From: UBA2386 sp046306335
GTDB lineage: Bacteria; Planctomycetota; UBA1135; UBA2386
NCBI GenBank assembly: GCA_046306335.1
Contig: JBKDXM010000101.1
Location: 30,966 to 94,965, forward strand
Direction of reading: 5' to 3'
Length of the DNA stretch: 64,000 nucleotides
In this document: one piece after another, positions 45,230 through 55,696 of the stretch
Layout: each line of letters begins with the position of its first letter
How positions within the stretch are numbered: the first letter of the stretch is position 1
Position numbers and translations under genes: made by a program
Notes under the pieces: model-generated
What the model was told of the DNA's origin: nothing
Databases searched by the model: none
The model's input: only the letters and a program-made list of their open reading frames with translations

Positions 45230-47282
45230 GGCACTGCGCCTCTTCGAGGTTGAGGATGCCAAGGCACGCCGCCGCGAGCGCTGCGTGCTCGACCGGCGGC
45301 AGCGCGCACGGCGTCGCCGCCTTGCCGACCGCGAGCAGCGCCGTCGCCGCCGCCGGGTCGTCGGCGTACGCGGCGAGCTGCCGCTCGTACATCGCCGCCA
45401 GCAACCGCTGCTCGTCGGCGTCGGGCCGGCGCGCGACGACGCGCCGGAAGGCCGCCGCCAGCCGGCCGCCGACGTCGGCGGCCTCGCCGGCGACGCGCGC
45501 GGCGAGCGCCCGCGCCGCTTCTACGTAGTTCGGGTCGTTGAGAGTCACCAGCGCGTGCAGCGGCGAGTTGGTCACCGGCACGCGCACGCGGCAGTTCTGC
45601 CGTTGGCTCGCGTCGAAGAAGTTGGTCGGCTGCACCGTGCGCCGCCAAAAGGTGTAGAGGCTGCGCCGCCACAGGTCGGGGCCGTGCGAGGCGGGATAGG
45701 TAAAGTCGCGCTCGTTGGTGATCGCCAGCGACTCCCAGACCTTGTCGGGCTGGTAGGGATAGACCGGCGGGCCGCCGAGCGTCGGCACCAGCAGACCGCT
45801 GGCAGCCAGCGCCTGGTCGCGCAGCAGCAGCGACGAGCGGCGGAAGCGCGGCGCGCGCGCCAGCAGGCGGTTGTCGGGGTCGCGCGCCAGCAGCTCGGCG
45901 CTGGCGGCGCTCGACTGCCGGTAGACGGCGCTGGTGACGATGCGGCGGTGCAGTTCCTTGGTGCGCCAGCCCGAGCGCGCGAAGTCGACCGCGAGCGTGT
46001 CGAGCAGCTCCTGGTGCGTCGGCCGCTCGCCCTGCGTACCGAAGTCCTCCGGCGTGCGCACGAGGCCGTCGCCGAAGAAGTGCTGCCACGCGCGATTGAC
46101 GGCGACGCGCGCGGCCAGCGGATGGCCGTCGGCGAACAGCCAGCGCGCGAGGCCGAGACGGTTCGTGGGTGCGTCGTCGGGCAGCGGCGGCAGGCAGCCC
46201 GGCACGCCGAACGCGACGACCGCGCCCGGCTGCAGGTAGTCGCCGCGCTGCAGCACGTGGGTCGGCTTGTCGACCGCGTCCTGCATGACCATGACGCGCG
46301 GCCACTCTTCGTGGCGGAAGCGGTCGTACTCGCCGCGCAAGGCGTCGTGCGCGGCCTTGTCGCCGGCGGCCTCGAGCTCCTGCAGCCGCGCCTCCATCGC
46401 CGCGCGCTGCTGCCGCAGCGCCGGCGTCGGGTACGCCACCGCCGGCTCGGCGACGCGGAAGCGCGAAGGCCCGCCGCCGGCGAGCCCGTTCTCGGGCACG
46501 CGGCCGAAGGCGTCGAGCAGCGCGTAGTACTCGCGCTGCGTGATCGGGTCGTACTTGTGGTCGTGGCACTGCGCGCACGCCACCGTCAGTCCGAGCCACG
46601 TCGTGCACGTCGTGTCGACGCGGTCGAACAGCATGACGAAGCGGTTCTCCTCGGGGATCGCGCCGCCTTCGCCGTTGAGCAGGTGGTTGCGCAGGAACGC
46701 CGTGCCGAGCCGGTCGTCGTCGGTGGCGCCGGGCAGCAGGTCGCCGGCGAGCAGCTTCGTCGACAGTTCGTCGAACGGCGCGTCGGCGTTGAGCTGGCGC
46801 ACCAGCCAGTCGCGCCACACCCACTGCCACGTGTCGCCGTCCTGCTGGAAGCCGTTGGAGTCGGCGTAGCGCGCGGCGTCGAGCCACGGCAGCGCCATCG
46901 CCTCGCCGTAGTGCGGGCTCGCCAGCAGCCGATCGACGACGCGTTCGTAGGCGCCGTCCTCGCCGTCGGCGAGGAACGCGTCGACCTCGGCCGGCGTCGG
47001 CGGCAGACCGATCAGGTCGATGGTCACGCGCCGCAGCAGCGTCGTGCGCGCGGCAGGTGGCGCGAGCGCGAGGCCTTCGTCGCGCAGCCGCGCGCGCACC
47101 AGCGCGTCGATCGGGTTGCCGCCGAGCGTCGGCGTGCGCACCGGCGGCACGAAGGCCCAGTGCGGCCCGCTCGACGGCGCTGACGGCGCCGCGGCTGGCT
47201 TGCGATCGGGCGCCGGCGCGGCGCACCCGAGCACGAGTAGGCCGGCCAGCGCGGCTCCAGGGACGAGGACCTGCCGGCGCAT
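45222..47282 (-). CDS. DUF1549/DUF1553 (PSD1-type) lipoprotein
   Basis: 686 residues with a lipoprotein signal (GAALAGLLVLGC, lipobox LVLGC). The DUF1549 domain (about 45-250) has PIDALVRARL, RRVTIDLIGLPPTPAEVDAFL, PWLDAARYADSNGFQQD and the heme-like CAQCHDHKYDPI motif. The DUF1553 domain (about 390-660) has NRLGLARWLFADGHPLAARVAVNR and FGTQGERPTHQELLDTLA. It is shorter than most family members, which often carry an extra N-terminal cytochrome (PSD1) domain; that domain is absent here. It is translationally coupled to the DUF1501 gene. ATG 47282 was chosen because it starts the signal peptide directly. Confidence 0.93.
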   Translation of the reverse strand: MRRQVLVPGAALAGLLVLGCAAPAPDRKPAAAPSAPSSGPHWAFVPPVRTPTLGGNPIDALVRARLRDEGLALAPPAARTTLLRRVTIDLIGLPPTPAEVDAFLADGEDGAYERVVDRLLASPHYGEAMALPWLDAARYADSNGFQQDGDTWQWVWRDWLVRQLNADAPFDELSTKLLAGDLLPGATDDDRLGTAFLRNHLLNGEGGAIPEENRFVMLFDRVDTTCTTWLGLTVACAQCHDHKYDPITQREYYALLDAFGRVPENGLAGGGPSRFRVAEPAVAYPTPALRQQRAAMEARLQELEAAGDKAAHDALRGEYDRFRHEEWPRVMVMQDAVDKPTHVLQRGDYLQPGAVVAFGVPGCLPPLPDDAPTNRLGLARWLFADGHPLAARVAVNRAWQHFFGDGLVRTPEDFGTQGERPTHQELLDTLAVDFARSGWRTKELHRRIVTSAVYRQSSAASAELLARDPDNRLLARAPRFRRSSLLLRDQALAASGLLVPTLGGPPVYPYQPDKVWESLAITNERDFTYPASHGPDLWRRSLYTFWRRTVQPTNFFDASQRQNCRVRVPVTNSPLHALVTLNDPNYVEAARALAARVAGEAADVGGRLAAAFRRVVARRPDADEQRLLAAMYERQLAAYADDPAAATALLAVGKAATPCALPPVEHAALAAACLGILNLEEAQCRD

Positions 47283-47382
47283 CCCACCATCGTGCAACGC
47301 CCTCGCGACCCGACAAGCCGCCGCCGCCGCGGCGCGTGCAACGCGTTCGTCGCAACCGGCGCGCGCGGTCGCTGCCCCGCCG

Positions 47383-47928
47383 TCAGCGGGTCAGTTCCGC
47401 CAGCCGCTGCTGGAGCGCGCGCAGCGCGCCGACCGAGTAACCGCGGTCGTGGAACCACGCGACCTTGCCGTCGCGGTCGAGCAGGACGATGCGGCCGGGC
47501 AGGCCGTCGTCGTTGCCGGTGAACCGCGCGATCGCCTTGGCGTCGCCGTACACGGTGACGACACCGCCCCAGTCCTCCTTGGGGATGCCGCGTCGCATGC
47601 CGCCGTCGATGAAGCCCGAGGCGAGGCCGGGCATCAGACCCGGCAGCGTCGGCACCTCGTAGGCGCGCACCTTGACGCCGGCCTCGCTGAGGCCGAGCAG
47701 CCAGCGATCGAGGTCGAACTGCGTGTTCTGCTGGTAACCGATCAGCAGCAGCAACGGCGCGCCCTTGCCGACGTCGGGCAGCGCGACCTCAGGGCCGTCC
47801 AGCGACGTGCCGCGCACGCTCGGGAAGGGCTCGCCGGTCGGGTCGCGGCGCGGAAAGGTCGTGCTGCAACCGCCGACGACGAACGGAATGACGCAGAGGA
47901 GCAGCAGCAGGGCGGCGAGGCGGCGCAT
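47383..47928 (-). CDS. Thioredoxin-like lipoprotein without CxxC
   Basis: 181 residues. A lipoprotein signal (LLLLLCVIPFVVGGC) precedes a domain with thioredoxin/redoxin features: GAPLLLLIGYQQNTQFDLDRWL, a central acidic and glycine-rich stretch, and the closing GRIVLLDRDGKVAWFHDRGYS typical of AhpC/redoxin-like folds. No CxxC active site is present, so it is not a classical disulfide reductase. It may be a chaperone-like or peroxiredoxin-like protein; the C-terminal pattern also recalls ATP10-type proteins (weak). It reads in the same direction as the PSD1-type gene and is separated from it by 100 nt. Confidence 0.75.
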   Translation of the reverse strand: MRRLAALLLLLCVIPFVVGGCSTTFPRRDPTGEPFPSVRGTSLDGPEVALPDVGKGAPLLLLIGYQQNTQFDLDRWLLGLSEAGVKVRAYEVPTLPGLMPGLASGFIDGGMRRGIPKEDWGGVVTVYGDAKAIARFTGNDDGLPGRIVLLDRDGKVAWFHDRGYSVGALRALQQRLAELTR

Positions 47929-48250
47929 CCATTGGTCGTTCGGCTGCGCGTCCGGCGCGGATGCAAGCCCGCGGACAGTGAGCGCGTCGGCTTGCCGCGA
48001 CCTTCTCGCGTGGCTGCCACGCCAAGCCGCCGCCGCGCGCCGCCGCACCGTGCAACTGGCGCGGCCGAGCTGGGACCAATCCGGGCCGGCGTGACGCGGC
48101 GGCCGATGGCAACGGCAGCGACGTCGGCGACACGGCCGCGGCCGCCGCGGACCGACGGCAGCGCACGCCGCGCAAGTCTGCCCTAGTCCTTGGGCCCAAG
48201 GATGTGCCCGCATGAGGCGCCCGGCGCCGACGTGCCGATCACGGCCGGTG
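47929..48250. other. Intergenic region upstream of the B12-binding protein gene (322 bp)
   Basis: No gene is supported. It contains a 16-bp perfect palindrome (48187-48202) next to a TAGTCC sequence. The alternative start ATG 48212 of the downstream gene also lies here. Confidence 0.6.
48187..48202. promoter_or_regulatory. Perfect 16-bp palindrome, candidate operator
   Basis: TCCTTGGGCCCAAGGA reads the same on both strands and lies 9 nt before ATG 48212 and 48 nt before ATG 48251 of the B12-binding protein gene. It overlaps or closely follows a CTAGTCC sequence that could be part of a promoter. An operator for a dimeric regulator is a reasonable reading; it may also be chance. Confidence 0.4.
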
Positions 48251-49285
48251 ATGATCGAACTCGCGGCCACGGCCGACCTGCTGCGCGCGCGCATTCCCGA
48301 TCTCGCCCGCCAACTCGCCGCGCGCCTGCCGCTCGGCAGCCCGCAGTCGGAGGTCGTCGGCGACCTGCGCTTCCTGCTGGAGATCTTCGCCACGGGCTTG
48401 GAGCTCGGCAGCTGCGGGCTCGTGGACCGCACGCTCGCTTGGCAGAAGGTGCGCACCCGCGCGCTCGGCGGCGACGCCGACGCCTTGTCGCGCCTGCCCG
48501 GCGTCGTCGCCGAGCTGCTGGCACCGGCCCTCGACGCGGCCCAGCGGGACGCGGTCGAGCGACTGCTCGACAACGCCGCGACGTTCGTGCGCTTCGCGCC
48601 GGCCGAGGCAGCGACCGGGCGCGACCCGCTGCTGCAGCCCGGCGGCATCGGCCACGAGTTCCTGGTCGCGGCCAGCGCGGGCGACCGCCTGCGCGCGCAG
48701 GCCGCAGCGCGTCGCGCCGGCGACCTGCCGACCGCCCTGCGCACCGTAATCGAGCCGGCGCAGCGCGAGATCGGCCGGCTCTGGCAGGGCGGCCGCCTGC
48801 CGCCCGCCGACGAGCACGTCATCACGCAGGTCGTGCACCACGTCGTCGAGTCGCTCGCCGCCGAGATGCCGCCGCCGCCCGCCGACGCGCCGCTCGTCGC
48901 GATGGTGCGGGCCCCGGGCGACGAGCACGCGCTCGGCCAGCTGTGCGCGTCCGCGCACGTGCGCGGCGCCGGCTTCTCGACGCGCATCCTGGCGTCGCCA
49001 CCGCGCTTCGAAGACCTCGTGGCGCGGCTGCGCGCGCTTGCCCCCGCCGCGATCGCGATCACCTGCACCACCGCGCTGCAGGCGCGCAGCGTCCGCGGCA
49101 TGGTCGCGGCGATCCGCGGCGAACCGACCCTCGCCCGCTGCGTCGTGCTGCTCGGCGGCCACCTGGTCCTCGACGTCCCGCAACTGCCGACGCAGCTCGG
49201 CGCGGACGGCGGCGCGTGCGATGGCCCGCTGCTGGCGACCATGCTGCGCGGCTTGTTGGCGCGGCAACAGCCGGCGGCGGTCTGA
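48251..49285 (+). CDS. Cobalamin-binding-domain protein (methionine synthase/CarH-like modules)
   Basis: 344 residues from ATG 48251 (GTG 48248 and ATG 48212 are alternatives). The central segment (about 160-215) is a B12-binding cap: VIEPAQREIGRLWQGGRLPPADEHVITQVVHH, with the Trp and Glu-His of CarH/MetH-type four-helix caps. The C-terminal ~120 residues form the Rossmann B12 domain: GDEHALGQ in place of DxHxxG (Glu replaces Asp before the ligand His), then ITCTT and VVLLGGHLV. The N-terminal ~150 residues are helical and unrecognised; no MerR DNA-binding domain is seen. It may be a B12-based light or cobalamin sensor acting through protein contact (inference). Confidence 0.82.
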   Translation: MIELAATADLLRARIPDLARQLAARLPLGSPQSEVVGDLRFLLEIFATGLELGSCGLVDRTLAWQKVRTRALGGDADALSRLPGVVAELLAPALDAAQRDAVERLLDNAATFVRFAPAEAATGRDPLLQPGGIGHEFLVAASAGDRLRAQAAARRAGDLPTALRTVIEPAQREIGRLWQGGRLPPADEHVITQVVHHVVESLAAEMPPPPADAPLVAMVRAPGDEHALGQLCASAHVRGAGFSTRILASPPRFEDLVARLRALAPAAIAITCTTALQARSVRGMVAAIRGEPTLARCVVLLGGHLVLDVPQLPTQLGADGGACDGPLLATMLRGLLARQQPAAV

Positions 49286-49343
49286 CCGGGTCCGACGAGC
49301 ACTCTGCGCCTTCGTCGCGGCCGCGCGCCGGGCGGCGCGGCCG

Positions 49344-49363
49344 TTCGTGACGCAGACTCCTAA
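49344..49363 (-). repeat. TAGGAGTCTGCG element supplying a stop codon
   Basis: On the minus strand TAGGAGTCTGCGTCACGAA starts at the TAG stop codon of the DUF3293 gene, just as the copy at 21235 starts at the TAG stop of the response-regulator gene. Confidence 0.8.
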
Positions 49364-49785
49364 CGCAACCGTTCGATCCGCGGCACGGCGTCCGGTCCGC
49401 ACCAGACGATGGCGTCCTGGCCGTGTCGTGCGCCGAGCGCGCGCGCCGGTTCGCGGCCGAGGCCGAGCGCGAGCACGCTCGGTTCCGGCGGCCAACCGTT
49501 GTCCGGGTGCCGGCCTTCGCCGGGCACGAACGCCACGCCTGCGGCGCGCAGTTCGGCGAGCAGGGCCGCCATGCGGGGCGCGTTCGCGGCGGCGCCGAAG
49601 TCGACGCTGCCGGGGTTGCAGGCGGTGACGAAGGCGCTGCACGACACCCCGGTGGCGGCGTGCAAGGCTGCGAGTTCGGGGCTCGGCACGTCGATGCGGA
49701 GGGTGAACGGCGACGCGGCGGCAACGCAGTAGTGCGTCGTGGCAAACGCCTGCAGGGTCGCGGCGGGGATGCGGGTCTCTTCCAC
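49360..49785 (-). CDS. DUF3293-family protein
   Basis: 141 residues from GTG 49785; the frame can extend to GTG 49899, but the added residues are low-complexity. Matches DUF3293 throughout: FTLRIDVPSPELAALHAATGV, AFVTACNPGSVDFGAAAN, VPGEGRHPDNGWPPEPSVLALGLG and QDAIVWCGPDA. The family is small, soluble and of unknown function. Its TAG stop codon is part of an interspersed repeat. Divergent from the CxxCH protein gene. Confidence 0.85.
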   Translation of the reverse strand: MEETRIPAATLQAFATTHYCVAAASPFTLRIDVPSPELAALHAATGVSCSAFVTACNPGSVDFGAAANAPRMAALLAELRAAGVAFVPGEGRHPDNGWPPEPSVLALGLGREPARALGARHGQDAIVWCGPDAVPRIERLR

Positions 49786-49915
49786 GTCGGCATGGTAGCC
49801 GAGGGCCACGCCGTGCCGCGATCGACCTGCCGCGGTCGCACGCGCCAGCCGCCACCCGTCGACACCGCCGCGATCGCGCAACGCGCGGCGCTTGGGCACG
49901 ACGCGACGGGCGCGC

Positions 49916-49921
49916 TACCGT
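49916..49921 (+). promoter_or_regulatory. Candidate -10 hexamer (TACCGT) for the CxxCH protein gene
   Basis: TACCGT lies 7 nt before ATG 49929, with no Shine-Dalgarno. Confidence 0.42.
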
Positions 49922-49928
49922 AGCGGGC

Positions 49929-50810
49929 ATGCACGCCCCCATCGCCTTCGCGCTCGCCGCCGCCGTCGCCGCGGCCACCGCGTTCGCGCCGCAAGACCCG
50001 CGTCCGGCGGCGACGCCGACGCCCGCCCCGGCCACCGTCACCGCCGAGACCGCCTGGAAGGACGAACTCGCGGCGATCCGCCGCAGCATGCTCGCCGGCG
50101 GCCGCGCCGAAGCCGCCGCCGCCGCGCCGCGTGTGCGCGCGCTGGGCGCCGGTTCGCTGTCGACCGCCGACCGCGAAGCCTGGGTGCGCGTCGCGCGCGA
50201 CGTCGCGCTGCGCCTGGGCGACCGCAAGTGGCTGGAGGAGCTGCGCGACGTCGAGCTGTCGTTCGGCACCGAGCTCAGCTACGCGGTGATGCTCGCCAAC
50301 GCGCAGCTGTCGCACGCCAACCTGACGGGAGCCAAGGCGACGCTCGACGCGCTCGGCGACGTGCACGGGGCCAACGAGCGCGAGAAGCGGCGCGTGTTCG
50401 CGCTGCGCGCGCGCGTGGCCGAGCTCGAGGGCGACGTCGCCGGCGAGCGCGCGGCCGTCGAGGACCTCGTCGACCACCTGTTCCTGTGGCCGCGGCAGAA
50501 GTGCCAGGAGTGCCACGCCACCACCAAGGAGCCCGACGTCGTCACCACGCTGCCGATCGCGTCGCTGTGGTTCGGCGAGCGCTTCGTCGCGCTGATGCAG
50601 CAGCAGGGCGACGCCGCGGCGGTGCTGCAGGCGGCCGAGGCCGAGCTGGCGAAGGACGGCAAGGACGACGACGCGCGCATCCGCGCCGCCTTCGCGCTGC
50701 GGGCGCTCGGCCGCGAAGACGCGGCGATGGCGCGCTTCGCCGAGCTGCCGTGGGCGCTGCTGCCGGGCCGCGCCGAGCGCAAGCCGCGGCAGTTCGCGAC
50801 CTATCCGTGA
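49929..50810 (+). CDS. Secreted TPR-like protein with a single CxxCH motif
   Basis: 293 residues with signal peptide (IAFALAAAVAAATAFA) and a Pro/Ala linker. The remainder is helical in TPR-like fashion (VMLANAQLSHANLTGAKATLDALGD; RIRAAFALRALGREDAAMARFAEL). One CQECH near residue 197 within PRQKCQECHATTKEPDVV could bind heme c or zinc. No family is recognised. It converges on the PPC-domain lipoprotein gene 12 nt away. Function unknown; a periplasmic cytochrome-like or scaffold role is possible. Confidence 0.75.
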   Translation: MHAPIAFALAAAVAAATAFAPQDPRPAATPTPAPATVTAETAWKDELAAIRRSMLAGGRAEAAAAAPRVRALGAGSLSTADREAWVRVARDVALRLGDRKWLEELRDVELSFGTELSYAVMLANAQLSHANLTGAKATLDALGDVHGANEREKRRVFALRARVAELEGDVAGERAAVEDLVDHLFLWPRQKCQECHATTKEPDVVTTLPIASLWFGERFVALMQQQGDAAAVLQAAEAELAKDGKDDDARIRAAFALRALGREDAAMARFAELPWALLPGRAERKPRQFATYP

Positions 50811-50822
50811 GCCGCGCCCCGG

Positions 50823-51317
50823 TCAGCGGCCGCGCCGGCGGGCGATCTGCAGTTCGCGCCACGGCGTCGTGCCGTCGACGGCGCGCGTGAAGACGAGGTC
50901 GCGGGCCTCGCCGAGCACGACCTCGGCGGTGGTGTAGACGCGGCAACCGGCCAGCAGGTGGCCGCCGGTCGTGCGGCCCTCGCCGTCGCTGACGGCGAGG
51001 TGCAGGTGCGAGCCGTTCTTCGAGACCGTGCCGCTGAGCGCCACGATCTCGAAGCGGCCCGCGGCCGTCGCGCCGTCGGGCTTGTCGGCGAAGCGCAGCG
51101 TCCAATCCGTCAGGCTGCCGGCGCAGGCGGCGACCCAGCCGGCCTCGATGCCGCGGTCGTCGACGAAGCGCTGGATCGCGAGCAGCAGGTCGTCGCCGGG
51201 CTTCAGCCGCAGCGCATGCATCGCGAACGTCGGCTCGACGGCCGCGGTCGGCGGCGCCGCGCAGGCCACGAGCGCAGCGCTGGCCGCGCCCGCGGCGACG
51301 AGGCCGGCGCGCGCCAT
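50823..51317 (-). CDS. PPC/DUF296-domain lipoprotein
   Basis: 164 residues. A lipoprotein signal ends LVAC, followed by a PPC (DUF296) domain: HALRLKPGDDLLLAIQRFVDDRGIEAGWVAACAGSL, RFEIVALSGTVSKNGSHLHLAVSDGEGRTTGGHLLAGC and TTAEVVL. The family forms trimers, includes the AT-hook PPC proteins of plants and has an unresolved bacterial function. A predicted outer- or inner-membrane lipoprotein version is unusual because known members are cytoplasmic or nuclear. The start ATG lies 1 nt after the stop of the ClpP-like gene, so co-transcription is likely. Confidence 0.85.
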   Translation of the reverse strand: MARAGLVAAGAASAALVACAAPPTAAVEPTFAMHALRLKPGDDLLLAIQRFVDDRGIEAGWVAACAGSLTDWTLRFADKPDGATAAGRFEIVALSGTVSKNGSHLHLAVSDGEGRTTGGHLLAGCRVYTTAEVVLGEARDLVFTRAVDGTTPWRELQIARRRGR

Positions 51318-51318
51318 G

Positions 51319-52794
51319 TCAGCGGCCGTCGACGCGGTAGAAGCCGCGCGGGTTGACCATGAAGTAGCAGTCGTACGGCAGCAGCGGCGGCAGCTTGCAG
51401 TACGGCTTGCCGCTCTCGTCGCGCGCCATCATGAACATCCAGAACGGCGACGCCGGCTTGTCGGCCGGCTTCTTGCGGATGCTCACCTCGCGGATGTCGT
51501 CGACGACGCGGTCGATCCACTTCAGCTGCACCGCCTTGTCGGCGAACTCGTCCCAGTCGCCGGTCTTCTTGGCTTGGTACATGCGCGCCTTGAACTCGTC
51601 GAGCGTGATCCCCATCTTGCGGGCGATCGGCTCGGCGAGGCGCCGCTCCCACTCGCGCAGGGTCTGCACCTCCTGCTCGATGTCGGTCATGTTGCCGATC
51701 GCCGCGCTCGACATCTGGTGGTGCAGGATGACGGCGTTCGGCAGCGCGTAGCTGTGCTTGGCCAGCGTCGCGATCGTCGCCGCCATGCTCGCGGCGAAGC
51801 TCTTGACCACGACGTGGACCGGCGCGTCGCTGGTCTCGATCGACTTCACGATGCGGTAGCCCTGCTGCACGCTGCCGCCCGGCGAGTTGTCGATGACGAG
51901 GAAGATTGGCTTCTTCGCGTCGAGGTTGTTGTAGTAGTCGATGCGATCGCAGACGTGGTCGGCGGTACCGGTGACGATCGGGCCGTTCAGGTCGATGCGG
52001 CGGTCGGTGATCGTCAGCACGCCGTCCTGCAGCGGCTCGTCGGCGTAGACCATCGGCGCTTCGACCAGTTCGCGCAGCTTGTCGGCGCCGTCGCGCTTCT
52101 GCAGCTGCGCCGCGTGCTTGCGGGCCTCGGTCTCGACGAGCGCCTGCTCGTCCATCGCGCGCATCTGCTCGGCCTTGCGCTTCTCGGCGACGAGCTGGTT
52201 GGCGACGGCGAGCTCCTCGGCCTCGCGGCGCATGGAGGCGAGCTTGGCCTTGTGCTGGAAGTCGACGAGGTCCTGCGCCGACTTCATGCGCGCCATCTCG
52301 ACGCTGTTGGCCGACAACTCGGCCTCGAGCCGCGCCGCGGCGAGCGCCTGGGCGTGCTTGAGCCGCTCCATCTCGGCCGTGCCGGGCGCGAGCTCGGTCT
52401 TCAGCGCCGCAGCCGCGACCTCGGCGGCGCGCGCCATCGCCTCGACCTTGGCCTTGTCCGGTTCGGCGCCGGCGGCGGCCTTCGTGGCGTTGAGCGCCAG
52501 CTGCGCTTCGAGCCGCGCCTTCTCGGCGCGCAGCTCGGCAAGCTGCAGGCCGAGCTCCTGCTCGCGCAGGGCGGCCTGCAGCTGCAGGCGCTTGAGCTCC
52601 TTCTCCGCCTGCGACTCGGCCTCCGCGGCCGGCGTCACGGCCACCGACTCGGCCGGCGTCGCCGCAGGCGCGGCGGCCGGCGGCTTGGCGGCCGACGGCT
52701 TCGGGGTCTGTTGGGACGGGGACTGCGCGGCCGCCGTCGCGTGGGCGACGAGCGCGGCCGCCGCGAAGGCGACGGTCAGCGTGCGAATGGACAT
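51319..52794 (-). CDS. Exported ClpP-like serine protease with long N-terminal coiled coil
   Basis: 491 residues. Signal peptide (RTLTVAFAAAALVAHATAAAQ), a Pro/Ala spacer, then a charged coiled-coil stretch (about 63-240) rich in KLAEAR-type heptads. The C-terminal domain (about 250-435) is ClpP-like: FLVIDNSPGGSVQQGYRIV (oxyanion loop), KSFAASMAATIATLAK with nucleophile Ser336, ILHHQMSSAA with catalytic His359, and an acidic cluster at Asp413/Asp415 near the triad Asp. Real ClpP is cytoplasmic and lacks a signal peptide or coiled coil. It lies 80 nt downstream of clpB and directly upstream of a PPC lipoprotein. Its activity and location (periplasm or membrane) are inferred. Confidence 0.82.
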   Translation of the reverse strand: MSIRTLTVAFAAAALVAHATAAAQSPSQQTPKPSAAKPPAAAPAATPAESVAVTPAAEAESQAEKELKRLQLQAALREQELGLQLAELRAEKARLEAQLALNATKAAAGAEPDKAKVEAMARAAEVAAAALKTELAPGTAEMERLKHAQALAAARLEAELSANSVEMARMKSAQDLVDFQHKAKLASMRREAEELAVANQLVAEKRKAEQMRAMDEQALVETEARKHAAQLQKRDGADKLRELVEAPMVYADEPLQDGVLTITDRRIDLNGPIVTGTADHVCDRIDYYNNLDAKKPIFLVIDNSPGGSVQQGYRIVKSIETSDAPVHVVVKSFAASMAATIATLAKHSYALPNAVILHHQMSSAAIGNMTDIEQEVQTLREWERRLAEPIARKMGITLDEFKARMYQAKKTGDWDEFADKAVQLKWIDRVVDDIREVSIRKKPADKPASPFWMFMMARDESGKPYCKLPPLLPYDCYFMVNPRGFYRVDGR

Positions 52795-52821
52795 GTGCGG
52801 GGTCTCGGGCGGAAGGGAAGG

Positions 52822-52844
52822 GCGGCGGGGCTCGCCCCCGCCGC
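52822..52844. other. Strong GC hairpin between clpB and the ClpP-like gene
   Basis: A 9-bp stem GCGGCGGGG / CCCCGCCGC with a 5-nt loop (ctcgc) lies in the 80-nt gap between the clpB stop and the downstream start. There is no U tract on the minus strand, so it is more likely an mRNA processing or stability element than a full terminator. Confidence 0.45.
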
Positions 52845-52874
52845 AACCGTACCAACCCCCGCCGACCCCGCAAC

Positions 52875-55517
<2,643 letters not shown>

Positions 55518-55553
55518 CCTGGGGCTCCTTGGCGTTGCGTCCGGGCCCGACTG

Positions 55554-55570
55554 TGCACGGACTGTGCCAA
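55554..55570 (-). promoter_or_regulatory. Candidate sigma-54 (-24/-12) promoter upstream of clpB
   Basis: Read on the minus strand, TTGGCACAGTCCGTGCA has the -24 GG and -12 GC dinucleotides at the required 10-nt separation. It differs from the TGGCACG-N4-TTGC consensus at only two of the eleven fixed positions. It lies ~37 nt upstream of the clpB start, leaving room for a ~25-nt leader with the AGGAG site. No enhancer-binding protein gene is adjacent. Confidence 0.35.
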
Positions 55571-55696
55571 TGGCAGGAATGGGCTGAAGGAGTTGTCCAG
55601 CATGGGGTTATGGGCCCATGCGGAGCACCAGGAGCAGGCCGCGAAGCCGCCATCGTGGCAGCCCGTTCGACCGATACGCCAAAATGGCGGACCCGC

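Noticed and set aside
52822..52844. Rho-independent terminator after clpB
   Set aside because: The hairpin is strong but lacks a T run on the minus strand, so it is listed only as a possible processing element.
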